A stretch of DNA of 64,000 nucleotides from Streptomyces sp. LUP30 (GTDB taxonomy: Bacteria > Actinomycetota > Actinomycetes > Streptomycetales > Streptomycetaceae), in contig NZ_MJAJ01000039.1 of NCBI RefSeq assembly GCF_001746365.1, positions 19,494-83,493 on the forward strand, written 5' to 3'. Numbering within the stretch: the stretch's first letter is position 1; each line of letters begins with the position of its first letter. Under the pieces are notes generated by a model, which saw only the letters and a list, made by a program, of their open reading frames with translations, was not told the DNA's origin and did no database searches. This document shows, piece after piece, positions 53,348 through 61,211 of the stretch. The position numbers and the translations under genes were made by a program.

Positions 53348-54019
53348 ATGGCAGTCACCGACGAGGCGATCGAGCGGATCAAGGGCATGATCGTCTCGGG
53401 TGCGCTGCGCCCCGGGGACCGGCTGCCCAAGGAGAGCGAGCTGGCCGCCGAGCTGGGCCTGTCCCGCAACTCGCTGCGCGAGGCGGTGCGCGCCCTGTCG
53501 CTGATCCGGATCCTGGACGTACGGCAGGGCGACGGCACGTACGTGACCAGCCTCGACCCCCAACTGCTCCTGGAGGCGCTGAGTTTCGTCGTGGACTTCC
53601 ACCGCGACGACACCGTCCTGGAGTTCCTGGCGGTGCGCCGCATCCTGGAGCCGGCCGCGACGGCGATGGCCGCGCTGCGCGTCAGCGAACAGCAACTGGA
53701 CGCGCTGGAGTCCCAGTTGGACAAGCTCGGGGCCTCTCCCTCGGTGGAGGAACTGGTCGCCGGCGATCTGGAGTTCCACCGGGGCATCGTGCAGAGCGCC
53801 GGCAACTCGGTGCTGTGCTCCCTGCTCGACGGACTCTCGGGGCCCACCACCCGGGCCCGGATCTGGCGCGGGCTGACGCAGGAGGACGCGGTCTCCGGCA
53901 CTCTGCGCGAGCACCGGGCGATCCTCGCGGCCCTGCGCGACCGCGACGCGGAGGCGGCGCGTTCGTGGGCGACCGTGCACATCGCGAGCGTCGAGCAGTG
54001 GCTGCGGTCGTCGCTGTAG
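53348..54019 (+). CDS. GntR/FadR-family transcriptional regulator
   Basis: A 223-residue FadR-subfamily regulator. The winged HTH (IKGMIVSGALRPGDRLPKES, ELAAELGLSRNSLREAVRAL, about 10-52) is followed by an all-helical FCD domain with metal-site residues in RRILEPAATAM, LEFHRGI and LREHRAIL. AGGAGG at 53336-53341 sets the ATG 53348 as start; the open frame reaches 53255 but would contain the -10 and operator. Target genes and ligand are not evident; mtnA is divergent and parJ is downstream. Confidence 0.92.
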   Translation: MAVTDEAIERIKGMIVSGALRPGDRLPKESELAAELGLSRNSLREAVRALSLIRILDVRQGDGTYVTSLDPQLLLEALSFVVDFHRDDTVLEFLAVRRILEPAATAMAALRVSEQQLDALESQLDKLGASPSVEELVAGDLEFHRGIVQSAGNSVLCSLLDGLSGPTTRARIWRGLTQEDAVSGTLREHRAILAALRDRDAEAARSWATVHIASVEQWLRSSL

Positions 54020-54335
54020 GCCGATGACGGCGAACACGGCACGCGGCGGCCCGGGGACGTGAACTCGGAGCGGCGGTGCGGTTCTCCGCGCCGGTCCCGG
54101 TCGCGGACGGCGCCGCGTGGGGCGCGGCCTGCGCGGGCGGGTGACGGTCGGCGCGCGCGGGCCCCGCCGCGGGGGCTTCCAGGATCGGCGACAGATCCGA
54201 TCACCGCGGGGTGTTCCGAGGTGGCGAACGGGGCAGTGATCCGGTCACTCCCCCGCGCAAGGGGGCTGCGGGCGCCCCCGCAGAACGCCGTAAGGTTGGG
54301 TGGTCAAGCGAGGGCACGTCGGAAGGAGGCGCTGG
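54020..54335. other. 316-base interval between the FadR-type gene and parJ
   Basis: No gene is recognised. A short stem GCCGCG/CGCGGC (54112-54128) may terminate the regulator. AGTGA-TCCGG-TCACT at 54235-54249 is an inverted repeat 86 bases before parJ that could be a binding site. Confidence 0.45.
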
Positions 54336-55271
54336 GTGATCGAGCTCGAGGGGGTTCCCGAGCTGATCGACCCGGTCATGGTGGCCGCGTTCGAGGGCTG
54401 GAACGATGCCGGCGACGCCGCCTCCACCGCGGTCGCGCACCTGGAGCGGGAGTGGAAGGGCGAGGTGTTCGCGGCGCTGGATGCCGAGGACTACTACGAC
54501 TTCCAGGTGAACCGCCCCACGGTGTGGATGGACGCCGGCGTGCGCAAGATCACATGGCCCACGACAAGGTTGTCGGTCGTCCGGGTGGGCGGTGACAAGC
54601 CACGCGACCTGGTGCTCGTGCGCGGCATCGAACCGTCCATGCGCTGGCGCTCGTTCTGCAACGAGCTGCTGGGCTTCGCGCACGAGCTGGGCGTGGAACT
54701 GGTGGTCATCCTGGGCGCGCTGCTCGGCGACACCCCGCACACGCGTCCGGTTCCGATCAGCGGGACCACGTCGGACGCCGATCTGGCGCAGCGGATGGAC
54801 CTGGAGGAGACCAAGTACGAGGGCCCCACGGGCATCGTCGGCGTCCTGCAGGAGGCGTGCACACACGCGGGCGTGCCCGCGGTGAGCCTCTGGGCGGCGG
54901 TGCCGCACTATGTCTCGCAGCCGCCGAACCCCAAGGCGACGCTGGCCCTCCTCAACCGCCTGGAGGACCTGATCGACGTGCGCATCCCGCTGGGCGAACT
55001 GCCCGAGGACGCGCGGGCCTGGCAGGTGGGCGTGGACCAGTTGGCCGCCGAGGACACCGAGGTCGCCGAGTACGTGCAGACGCTGGAGGAGGCGCGGGAC
55101 ACCGCGGAGCTGCCGGAGGCGTCGGGCGAGGCGATCGCCCGCGAGTTCGAGCGCTACCTGCGGCGGCGGGACGGCGGCGGGCCGCCCGATCCCGGGGAGC
55201 GCACCCGGCCCCCCAAGCCGCCGAAGCCGAGCGGGGAGACCCCGGACGACAGCGATTCGTCGGACGACTGA
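54336..55271 (+). CDS. parJ: PAC2-family protein, ParJ homologue
   Basis: A 311-residue PAC2 (proteasome assembly chaperone-like) protein. The fold opens with IELEGVPELIDPVMVAAFEG (about 2-21), then GWNDAGDAASTAVAHL, VRGIEPSMRWRSFCNELLGF and VVILGALLGDTPHTRPVPIS; the C-terminal 60 residues are charged and Pro-rich. GTG 54336 follows GGAAGGAGG. From memory the S. coelicolor gene at this place (SCO1662) encodes ParJ, which controls ParA polymerisation in sporulation. It is next to mshC, as in the relative. A proteasome role is untested. Confidence 0.85.
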   Translation: MIELEGVPELIDPVMVAAFEGWNDAGDAASTAVAHLEREWKGEVFAALDAEDYYDFQVNRPTVWMDAGVRKITWPTTRLSVVRVGGDKPRDLVLVRGIEPSMRWRSFCNELLGFAHELGVELVVILGALLGDTPHTRPVPISGTTSDADLAQRMDLEETKYEGPTGIVGVLQEACTHAGVPAVSLWAAVPHYVSQPPNPKATLALLNRLEDLIDVRIPLGELPEDARAWQVGVDQLAAEDTEVAEYVQTLEEARDTAELPEASGEAIAREFERYLRRRDGGGPPDPGERTRPPKPPKPSGETPDDSDSSDD

Positions 55272-55378
55272 GCGGGCCGGACCGGACGGCGAGCGCACGG
55301 AGACGACGCTCCCTCAGTCGCGCTTCCCGCGCGGAAGGACGGACAGGCAGGCGGCCTGTGGGGCCGTGCGAGCGGCGA

Positions 55379-55410
55379 AGGGGCGCCTCCCGGGATCGGG
55401 GGGCGCCCCT
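55379..55410. terminator. Bidirectional terminator between parJ and mshC
   Basis: AGGGGCGCC (55379-55387) pairs with GGCGCCCCT (55402-55410), and the stem continues inward for four more pairs including one wobble. It sits between convergent genes. Confidence 0.82.
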
Positions 55411-55436
55411 GTCATCGCTCTGGACCGGGCCGACGG

Positions 55437-56666
55437 CTAGAGGGCCACGCCCAGCAGGGCGTCCACGGCCCGCGAGACGACGCCGGGGGCGCCGATGTCG
55501 GTGCCGCCCGTCTCCTGCTGGAGCGCGGCCCAGCGGTCGACGGCGGCCAGCGCGGCGGGGGCGTCGAGGTCGGCGGCGAGGGCTTCGCGCATCTCGGCGA
55601 CGAGCGTCTCGGCGGGCGGTCCGTCGGGCCGCGAGACGGCGGCGCGCCAGCGGCCGAGGCGGGCCTCGGCGTCCGCCAGCACCTGGTCGGTCCACTCCCA
55701 GTCGGCGCGGTAGTGGTGGGCGAGGAGGGCGAGCCGGATGGCGGCGGGGTCGACGCCGTCCTGACGGAGCGTGGAGACGAAGACGAGGTTGCCCTTGGAC
55801 TTGGACATCTTCTCGCCGTGGAGGGCCACCATGCCGGCGTGGACGTACGCCTTGGCCATGGGGAACTCGCCGGTGAGGGCCTGGGCGTGGGAGGCGCCCA
55901 TCTCGTGGTGCGGGAAGGCGAGGTCGGAGCCGCCGCCCTGCACGTCGAAGCCCATCCCCAGGTGGTCGAGGGCGATGGCCACGCACTCGATGTGCCAGCC
56001 GGGCCGGCCGCGGCCGAGCGAGCCGCCGTCCCAGCTGGGCTCGCCCTCGCGGGCGGCCATCCACAGCATGGGGTCGAGCGGGTTCTTCTTCCCCGGGCGG
56101 TCCGGGTCGCCGCCGCGCTCGGCGGACAGCAGCCGCATGGTCTCGGCGTCCAGGTTCGCGACCTTGCCGAAGTTCGGGTCGGCCTCGACGGAGAAGTAGA
56201 CGTCGCCGTCGAGTTCGTAGGCGGCGCCCGCGTCCCGCAGCCGTTCGACGAGCGGCACGATGCCGGGTATCGCCTCCACCGCGCCTATGTAGTGCTGCGG
56301 CGGGAGCATCCGCAGGGCCGTCATGTCCTCGCGGAAGAGGGCCGTCTCCTTCTCGGCGAGGGCGACCCAGTCGACGCCGTCGCGTTCGGCCCGCTCCAGG
56401 AGCGGGTCGTCGACGTCGGTCACGTTCTGGACGTACTGAACCTGCCGCTTGGTGTCGAGCCACACGCGCTGAACGAGGTCGAACGCGTTGTAGGTCGCCG
56501 CGTGACCGATGTGGGTCGCGTCGTACGGGGTGATGCCGCAGACGTAGATACGGGCGACGGGACCGGGGTCGAGGGAGACCGTACCGCCGGTCGCGGTGTC
56601 GTGGATCCTCAGGTCGCGGCCCTGACCAGGCAGGGCGGGGACCTCGGAAGCGGGCCAGGCATGCAT
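55437..56666 (-). CDS. mshC: Mycothiol biosynthesis cysteine ligase MshC
   Basis: A 409-residue ATP-dependent ligase joining cysteine to GlcN-Ins in mycothiol synthesis, related to cysteinyl-tRNA synthetase. The class I HIGH-type motif is THIGHAATYNAF, zinc/cysteine binding Cys in VCGITPYDATHIGH, and KMSKS-type GEKMSKSKGN (about 286-295). It lacks the tRNA-binding C-terminus of CysS. ATG 56666 (MHAWPASEVPALPGQ) matches the family; no strong ribosome site is seen. It is the fourth gene of a co-directional run starting at 59001. Confidence 0.95.
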   Translation of the reverse strand: MHAWPASEVPALPGQGRDLRIHDTATGGTVSLDPGPVARIYVCGITPYDATHIGHAATYNAFDLVQRVWLDTKRQVQYVQNVTDVDDPLLERAERDGVDWVALAEKETALFREDMTALRMLPPQHYIGAVEAIPGIVPLVERLRDAGAAYELDGDVYFSVEADPNFGKVANLDAETMRLLSAERGGDPDRPGKKNPLDPMLWMAAREGEPSWDGGSLGRGRPGWHIECVAIALDHLGMGFDVQGGGSDLAFPHHEMGASHAQALTGEFPMAKAYVHAGMVALHGEKMSKSKGNLVFVSTLRQDGVDPAAIRLALLAHHYRADWEWTDQVLADAEARLGRWRAAVSRPDGPPAETLVAEMREALAADLDAPAALAAVDRWAALQQETGGTDIGAPGVVSRAVDALLGVAL

Positions 56667-56745
56667 GTCATGAGCGTAACCGGAGGGAAGTTGCCTGTAC
56701 GAACCGGAGCGGACCAGATGGCCGGGAAGGCGCTCTTGCGGGTTT

Positions 56746-56777
56746 CCCGCCGGTGTGCCGGACGACCCACCGGCGGG
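56746..56777 (-). terminator. Possible terminator between the kinase-fold gene and mshC
   Basis: CCCGCCGGTG (56746-56755) pairs perfectly with CACCGGCGGG (56768-56777), 12-base loop. It could give mshC its own transcription unit or attenuate read-through into it. Confidence 0.7.
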
Positions 56778-56815
56778 CCATGGCCGGCGGGCCCGGACCT
56801 GCGCCGGGCCGGTCC

Positions 56816-57649
56816 CTAGACCGGCGGCCAGGGGATCGCGGGCCACTCGCCGCTCGGCTCCGGATGGGTCCCGGAGTCGAGCAGGGCGCCGGTCCGCGCG
56901 CGGGTGGCCTCGAGTTCGGCGGGGGTGATGAGCCCGCTCAGCACGGCGGCCAGCCGTCCGCCGGGTTCCAGGGCGCTCCTGAGGCCCTGGAGGACCTCGA
57001 CGGCCTCGGCGGTCAGGGGCTCCCCCGCCCAGCCCCACAGGAGCGTGCGCAGCTTGTTCTCGGCGTTGAAGGTGACGCCGTGGTCGATGCCGTACAGGCG
57101 GCCGTCGGCGGTGGGCAGCAGATGGCCGCCCTTGCGGTCGGCGTTGTTGATCACGGCGTCGAGCACGGCGAGCCGGCGCAGGCGTTCGTCGTCGGCGTGC
57201 ACCAGCAGCGCGGTCCGGCCCTGGCCGACCTCGGCGAAACCGATCGCCTTCCAGCCGGGCTCGGGCTCCTCGCCGTCCACCAGGGCGAGCAGTTCGGTCT
57301 CCGGGGCCGTCTCGACCCACAGCTGGCACATGCCCTCGCCGTGCGGCCCGTCCCGCAGCACGGTGGGCGGGACGAGGCCCCAGCCGGTCGCCTCGGAGAC
57401 CTCGTAGGCGGCGACCTCGCGCTGGGCGAGGGTGCCGTCGGGGAAGTCCCACAGGGGCCGCTCCCCGGCCACGGGCTTGTAGACGCAGACGGCCTCACGG
57501 CCCTCGTGCGCGACCGTGCAGTACAGGGCCGCGTTCGAGGCGCCGCGGATGCGTCCGCGGACCGTGAGCCCGCCGTGGGCGAGGAGGTCGGCGAGGGCCG
57601 GGTCGGTGGTGGTCACGCTCCCCGGCGGTATCCGTTCTGGCGCGGACAT
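56816..57649 (-). CDS. SCO1664-family protein with PI3K/HipA-like kinase fold
   Basis: A 277-residue protein of the SCO1664 family, function undescribed. Kinase-like features: CVYKPVAGERPLWDFPDGTL (ATP-binding Lys, about 50-69), LWVETAPETELLALVDGEE, catalytic-loop-like VINNADRKGGHLL (Asn/Asp/His, about 165-177), and metal-site-like YGIDHGVTFNAENKLRT. ATG 57649 has GGAAGGA before it; a GTG at 57616 overlapping the previous stop is an alternative. It overlaps the DUF3090 gene by 37 bases and precedes mshC. Confidence 0.85.
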   Translation of the reverse strand: MSAPERIPPGSVTTTDPALADLLAHGGLTVRGRIRGASNAALYCTVAHEGREAVCVYKPVAGERPLWDFPDGTLAQREVAAYEVSEATGWGLVPPTVLRDGPHGEGMCQLWVETAPETELLALVDGEEPEPGWKAIGFAEVGQGRTALLVHADDERLRRLAVLDAVINNADRKGGHLLPTADGRLYGIDHGVTFNAENKLRTLLWGWAGEPLTAEAVEVLQGLRSALEPGGRLAAVLSGLITPAELEATRARTGALLDSGTHPEPSGEWPAIPWPPV

Positions 57650-58203
57650 ACGTGTCCTTCCGGGTCGAGCGGCAGGCTGCACAGCGGGCACGGCGGCCGG
57701 CCGGCGTTGACGACGTCGAGAGCGCGCTTGGCGAAGGCCCGCGCCTGTGCGCCGGTGAGCCGGACCCGCAGCATCGGGGGCCCGTTCTCCTCGTCCTGCA
57801 GGAGTTTCTCCTCGGCCTCGGCGAGGTCCTCCTCGGAATCGGCCTCGAGCTCCACGAGGGCCTGGGCCTCGACGATCATGCGCTGTTCCTCGCCGTCCCA
57901 GGCGAGTGCCATGGTGCCGACCCGGAACTCCTCCTCGATCGGGGTGTCGAGGGGGGCCGTGTCGCTGTTCTCGGCGGGCGACACGGCGGGCACCATGGCG
58001 CTGCCGCCGCTACGGCGTACGACCTCGTCCAGCAGTTCGTCCATGCGCTCGGCGAGCGCGGCGACCTGGGTCTTCTCCAGGGCCACGCTGGTCACTCGAC
58101 CGCCGGCGGTGGCCTGGAGGAAGAAGGTGCGGCGCCCGGGCAGCCCGACCGTACCGGCCACGAAACGGTCCGGGGGGTCGTAGAGGAACACCTGACGGGA
58201 CAC
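57613..58203 (-). CDS. DUF3090 protein
   Basis: A 196-residue protein of unknown function. It opens MSRQVFLYDPPDRFVAGTVG, has an acidic central helix region (AQALVELEADSEEDLAEAEE), and ends in a zinc-ribbon-like CPLCSLPLDPEGHVCPRQNG (three Cys and a His). It belongs to an actinobacterial three-gene set with the phosphatase upstream and the kinase-fold gene downstream, whose start it overlaps by 37 bases. Role is unknown; a substrate or adaptor for the pair is a guess. Confidence 0.88.
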   Translation of the reverse strand: MSRQVFLYDPPDRFVAGTVGLPGRRTFFLQATAGGRVTSVALEKTQVAALAERMDELLDEVVRRSGGSAMVPAVSPAENSDTAPLDTPIEEEFRVGTMALAWDGEEQRMIVEAQALVELEADSEEDLAEAEEKLLQDEENGPPMLRVRLTGAQARAFAKRALDVVNAGRPPCPLCSLPLDPEGHVCPRQNGYRRGA

Positions 58204-58314
58204 GTCCTGTCTCCATGGGAATCGTGGGTCATCGTGGTTCTGGGAACGAGTGGGGGAACGTCCCTGCGGGTACGCGCGCGTTTGCGGACCGCTTCACCCT
58301 ACTGCGGCCGACGA

Positions 58315-59001
58315 TCACGGTGCGCCCGCACCGCCCCCGACCGGGGCGTCCCCCGTGGGCGGCTCCTCGCGCGGCGCCAGGGAGGCGAGATCGCCGGTGT
58401 CGCCGAGACGCACGAGAAAGGGGCGCAGCCGGGTGTAACGGATCGCGGTGATGGAACAAGGCTCCACAGAGATCCGCTGGAAGAGGTCGAGATGAAGTCC
58501 GAGTGCGTCCGCGACGAGCGACTTGATGATGTCGCCGTGCGAGCACATCAGATACACGGCGTCCGCGCCGTGGTCGCGCTCCACGCGCGCGTTCCACTCG
58601 CGCACCGCCTCGGCGGCGCGGGTCTGCATGGCCCGCAGGGACTCGCCGCCCGGGAAGGCGGCGGCGGAGGGATGCGTCTGAACGACCTCCATCAGGGGCT
58701 CGTCCATCAGCTCGGCGAGCTTGCGCCCGGACCATTCGCCGTAGTCGCACTCCCCGATCCGCTCGTCGGTGTGCGCGCGCAGTCCGGGGCGGGCGTCGAG
58801 AAGGGGGCCCAGCGTCTCGTGGCAGCGTTGCAGGGGGCTGGTGACGACCTCCGCGATCGGCAGCGCCGCGAGCCTGCCGGGCAGCGCGGCGGCCTGTGCG
58901 GCTCCGCGCTCGTCGAGGGCGACGCCGGGCGTCCGGCCGGCGAGCACTGCGGAGGTGTTGGCGGTGGACCGGCCGTGCCGGACGAGGATCAACGTGGGCA
59001 T
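58315..59001 (-). CDS. Histidine phosphatase/phosphomutase-like enzyme (MSMEG_4193 type)
   Basis: A 228-residue histidine phosphatase. The catalytic motif LILVRHGRSTAN (about 4-15, His9 phosphorylated), acid in the ECDYGEWSG segment, and the second His in LMCSHGDIIKSL (about 156-167) are complete. ATG 59001 (MPTLILVRHG) was taken over a 14-codon longer frame. First gene of the cassette with DUF3090 and the kinase-fold protein. Substrate is unknown. Confidence 0.9.
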   Translation of the reverse strand: MPTLILVRHGRSTANTSAVLAGRTPGVALDERGAAQAAALPGRLAALPIAEVVTSPLQRCHETLGPLLDARPGLRAHTDERIGECDYGEWSGRKLAELMDEPLMEVVQTHPSAAAFPGGESLRAMQTRAAEAVREWNARVERDHGADAVYLMCSHGDIIKSLVADALGLHLDLFQRISVEPCSITAIRYTRLRPFLVRLGDTGDLASLAPREEPPTGDAPVGGGAGAP

Positions 59002-59063
59002 GCGGCCCAGGGTAGGCGTACACGCGTGTGCGCCGGTGAGCACCGGAAGGGAGAGCGCGCCCA

Positions 59064-60059
59064 GTGATCGTGGACTGCGCCATCTACCGTGAAGGACGTC
59101 GTATGGAGGGTCCCGAGGACTTCTCCGACGCCGTGGACGAGGCGCGTGCCGGGGGCGGCTTCGTGTGGGTCGGGCTGCACGAGCCCACCGAGAAGGAGTT
59201 CGACCTCGTCACGCGGGAGTTCGGACTGCACCCGCTCGCCGTCGAGGACGCGCTCAAGGCCCACCAGCGGCCCAAGCTGGAGGTGTACGACGACTCGCTG
59301 TTCCTGGTGTTCAAGCCGGTCGTCTACGAGCCGGAGAGCGACGCGGTCTCCTCGGGCGAGGTGATGGTCTTCCTCGGCGACTCGTTCGTGGTGACCGTCC
59401 GGCACGGCGAGGGCGCGTCGCTGGCCGCCGTGCGGCACCGGCTGGAGGACGAGCCCAAGCTGCTCGCCAAGGGACCCACCGCGGTGGTGTACGCCATCGC
59501 CGACGCCACCGTGGACCACTACCTGGACGTGGCGACGGAGCTGCAGACCGACCTGGAGGAGCTGGAGGCGGAGGTGTTCTCGCCGGACGGCGGCGGTTCG
59601 CGCCACACCGCGTCGCGGATCTACACCTTCAAGCGGCAGATCCTGGAGTTCCGCCGGGCCACGGGCCCGCTGGCGCCGCCGCTGACCCGGCTGGCGGGGG
59701 GCAGCGCGACCAGCCCCGGCGTGCCGTTCGTGAACGACAAGGCGCGGCCCTTCTTCCGGGACGTGAGCGACCACCTGACGCGCGTGAACGAATCCGTCGA
59801 GGGGCTGGACCGGCTGGTGACGGACATCCTCTCGGCGCATCTGGCGCAGATGAGCGTCCGGCAGAACGACGACATGCGGAAGATCTCGGCGTGGGCGGCC
59901 ATGGCCGCGGTCCCCACGATGATCGCGGGGATCTACGGCATGAACTTCGATCACATGCCGGAGCTGCACTGGGTGTGGTCGTACCCGGCGGTGATCGTGG
60001 TGATGGGCGTGCTGGAACTGCTGTTGTTCCGGCTGTTCAAGCGGCGCGGCTGGCTGTAG
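59064..60059 (+). CDS. corA: CorA-family magnesium/cobalt transporter
   Basis: A 331-residue divalent cation channel. A cytoplasmic alpha/beta domain (about 1-200) and a long helix lead to two C-terminal membrane segments; the CorA signature YGMNF lies at about 292-296 and the second helix ends in FKRRGWL. GTG 59064 follows AAGGGAG. Divergent from the phosphatase across 62 bases. Mg2+ is the expected substrate; Ni or Co is possible. Confidence 0.93.
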   Translation: MIVDCAIYREGRRMEGPEDFSDAVDEARAGGGFVWVGLHEPTEKEFDLVTREFGLHPLAVEDALKAHQRPKLEVYDDSLFLVFKPVVYEPESDAVSSGEVMVFLGDSFVVTVRHGEGASLAAVRHRLEDEPKLLAKGPTAVVYAIADATVDHYLDVATELQTDLEELEAEVFSPDGGGSRHTASRIYTFKRQILEFRRATGPLAPPLTRLAGGSATSPGVPFVNDKARPFFRDVSDHLTRVNESVEGLDRLVTDILSAHLAQMSVRQNDDMRKISAWAAMAAVPTMIAGIYGMNFDHMPELHWVWSYPAVIVVMGVLELLLFRLFKRRGWL

Positions 60060-60067
60060 CACCGGCC

Positions 60068-60086
60068 CCGGCCGGTCGTCGGCCGG
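60068..60086. terminator. Short bidirectional terminator between corA and the ferritin-like gene
   Basis: CCGGCCG (60068-60074) and CGGCCGG (60080-60086) with a 5-base loop, in the 64-base gap between convergent genes. Confidence 0.6.
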
Positions 60087-60123
60087 TCCTGGAACGGCCA
60101 CGGCGGCTCAGGCGCAGGGCGGC

Positions 60124-60912
60124 TCAGGCGTACTCGGGGGCCGCGGTGGCGGGGCCGCCGAGCGCGTCGCGGCGTTCGGGCGTCTTCAGGGAGACCATCC
60201 GCCGCCAGCCGGCGAACCGCTCCCACGCGTACACGGCGTGGATGCCGGCCGCCAGGACGGCCGAGCGCGCCCTGGACCAGCCGAGGATGCGGCCCATGTG
60301 GGCCATGACGGCCAGGCTGACGTCGCGGTAGACGCGGATCTCGGCGAGCGCGCACGCCCGCAGGGTCCGCTGGATGGCCGGTCCGTGCCCCGCGCGGGCG
60401 AGGCGCAGCAGTTCCTCGTGGCAGTAGGCGAGGTGGTTGTCCTCGTCGTCGGCGATCATCCTGACCGCGCGGCCGATGTCGGGGTGGACGGCGAAGTGCC
60501 TGCGCAGCAGGGCCATCTGCTCGGCGGCCCGCTGTTCGGTGACGCGGCTGTGGGAGAGGTAGGTGACGACGTCCTGCACGGTGAGGGTCCGCTCGGCCCT
60601 GAGGCGGTCGTGGGAGAGGCCGATGCCGCCCCGTTCCAGGAGCATCGTGTAGTCGGTGTCGGGCGGGACGGGCACGGGGGCGAGGCCGCGTCTGCGCATC
60701 AGGGCGGTGAAGATCCGCCCGTGCTTGTCCTCGTCGGCGCCGTGACGGGCGATCTTGGGGGCGAGGGGGCGTTCGCTCGGCGGGACGAGCGCGGCGATCC
60801 GGGCGTTCTCCCAGCCCCCCTGCGACTCGCCGCCGGCCGCGATGGAGCAGAAGAGGGCGAAGGACTCGTCGTCGTCGATGATCTCCTGGAACAGACTCTT
60901 GACCGAAAGCAT
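60124..60912 (-). CDS. Ferritin-like (diiron helical) protein
   Basis: A 262-residue mostly helical protein. Acid/His patterns expected in a ferritin-like diiron site are visible in ADEDKHGRIFTAL (about 58-70), VTEQRAAEQMALLRRHF and IADDEDNHLAYCHEELLRL (about 147-165), the latter two spaced by one helix hairpin. Function is not assigned; relatives include oxidases and desaturase-like proteins. ATG 60912 (MLSVKSLFQEI) was chosen over a longer frame that is Arg/Pro-rich. Confidence 0.8.
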   Translation of the reverse strand: MLSVKSLFQEIIDDDESFALFCSIAAGGESQGGWENARIAALVPPSERPLAPKIARHGADEDKHGRIFTALMRRRGLAPVPVPPDTDYTMLLERGGIGLSHDRLRAERTLTVQDVVTYLSHSRVTEQRAAEQMALLRRHFAVHPDIGRAVRMIADDEDNHLAYCHEELLRLARAGHGPAIQRTLRACALAEIRVYRDVSLAVMAHMGRILGWSRARSAVLAAGIHAVYAWERFAGWRRMVSLKTPERRDALGGPATAAPEYA

Positions 60913-60959
60913 CGTGGGGCCTCTCTCCGCACCGCGCAGGATTCCGCAACATCTCGCAA

Positions 60960-60975
60960 CGTTCCGCAAGGAACG
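60960..60975. promoter_or_regulatory. Small hairpin/operator-like repeat upstream of the ferritin-like gene
   Basis: CGTTCC-GCAA-GGAACG is a perfect 6-base inverted repeat with a GCAA tetraloop, 47 bases before the start. Related fragments (TTCCGCAAC, CTCGCAAC) repeat just beside it. Could be a leader hairpin or binding site. Confidence 0.4.
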
Positions 60976-61095
60976 AGTCAAATGCGGCCCGTCAGGCGCT
61001 GCAACAGCAGTGTCGGGAGACTCCGCCGAAAGAGGGACGACGACAGTCGGCCAGGGAGCGTAACCGCGCGTCGCGCGGCGCGTTGTTCCCCGTGA

Positions 61096-61136
61096 CGGCC
61101 GTGGCGGGGAAGACCCCCGAGCCCCCACCACGGCCG
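61096..61136 (-). terminator. Terminator after the F420-type oxidoreductase
   Basis: CGGCCGTGG (61096-61104) pairs with CCACGGCCG (61128-61136), and the loop contains a second stem GGGG-AAGA-CCCC. It lies 75 bases beyond the stop; the rest of the 299-base interval up to the ferritin-like gene shows no gene. Confidence 0.72.
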
Positions 61137-61211
61137 CTGAAATCCCTCGCCGCGCCCCTTCGCCGCAATTCCCTCGCCGCGATCCCTCTGCGCGACTCCT
61201 CTGCCGCCCGG

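Noticed and set aside
55437..57452. 671-codon frame joining mshC to upstream sequence
   Set aside because: The upstream part is out-of-frame reading of the kinase-fold gene; mshC itself begins at 56666 with the family N-terminus.
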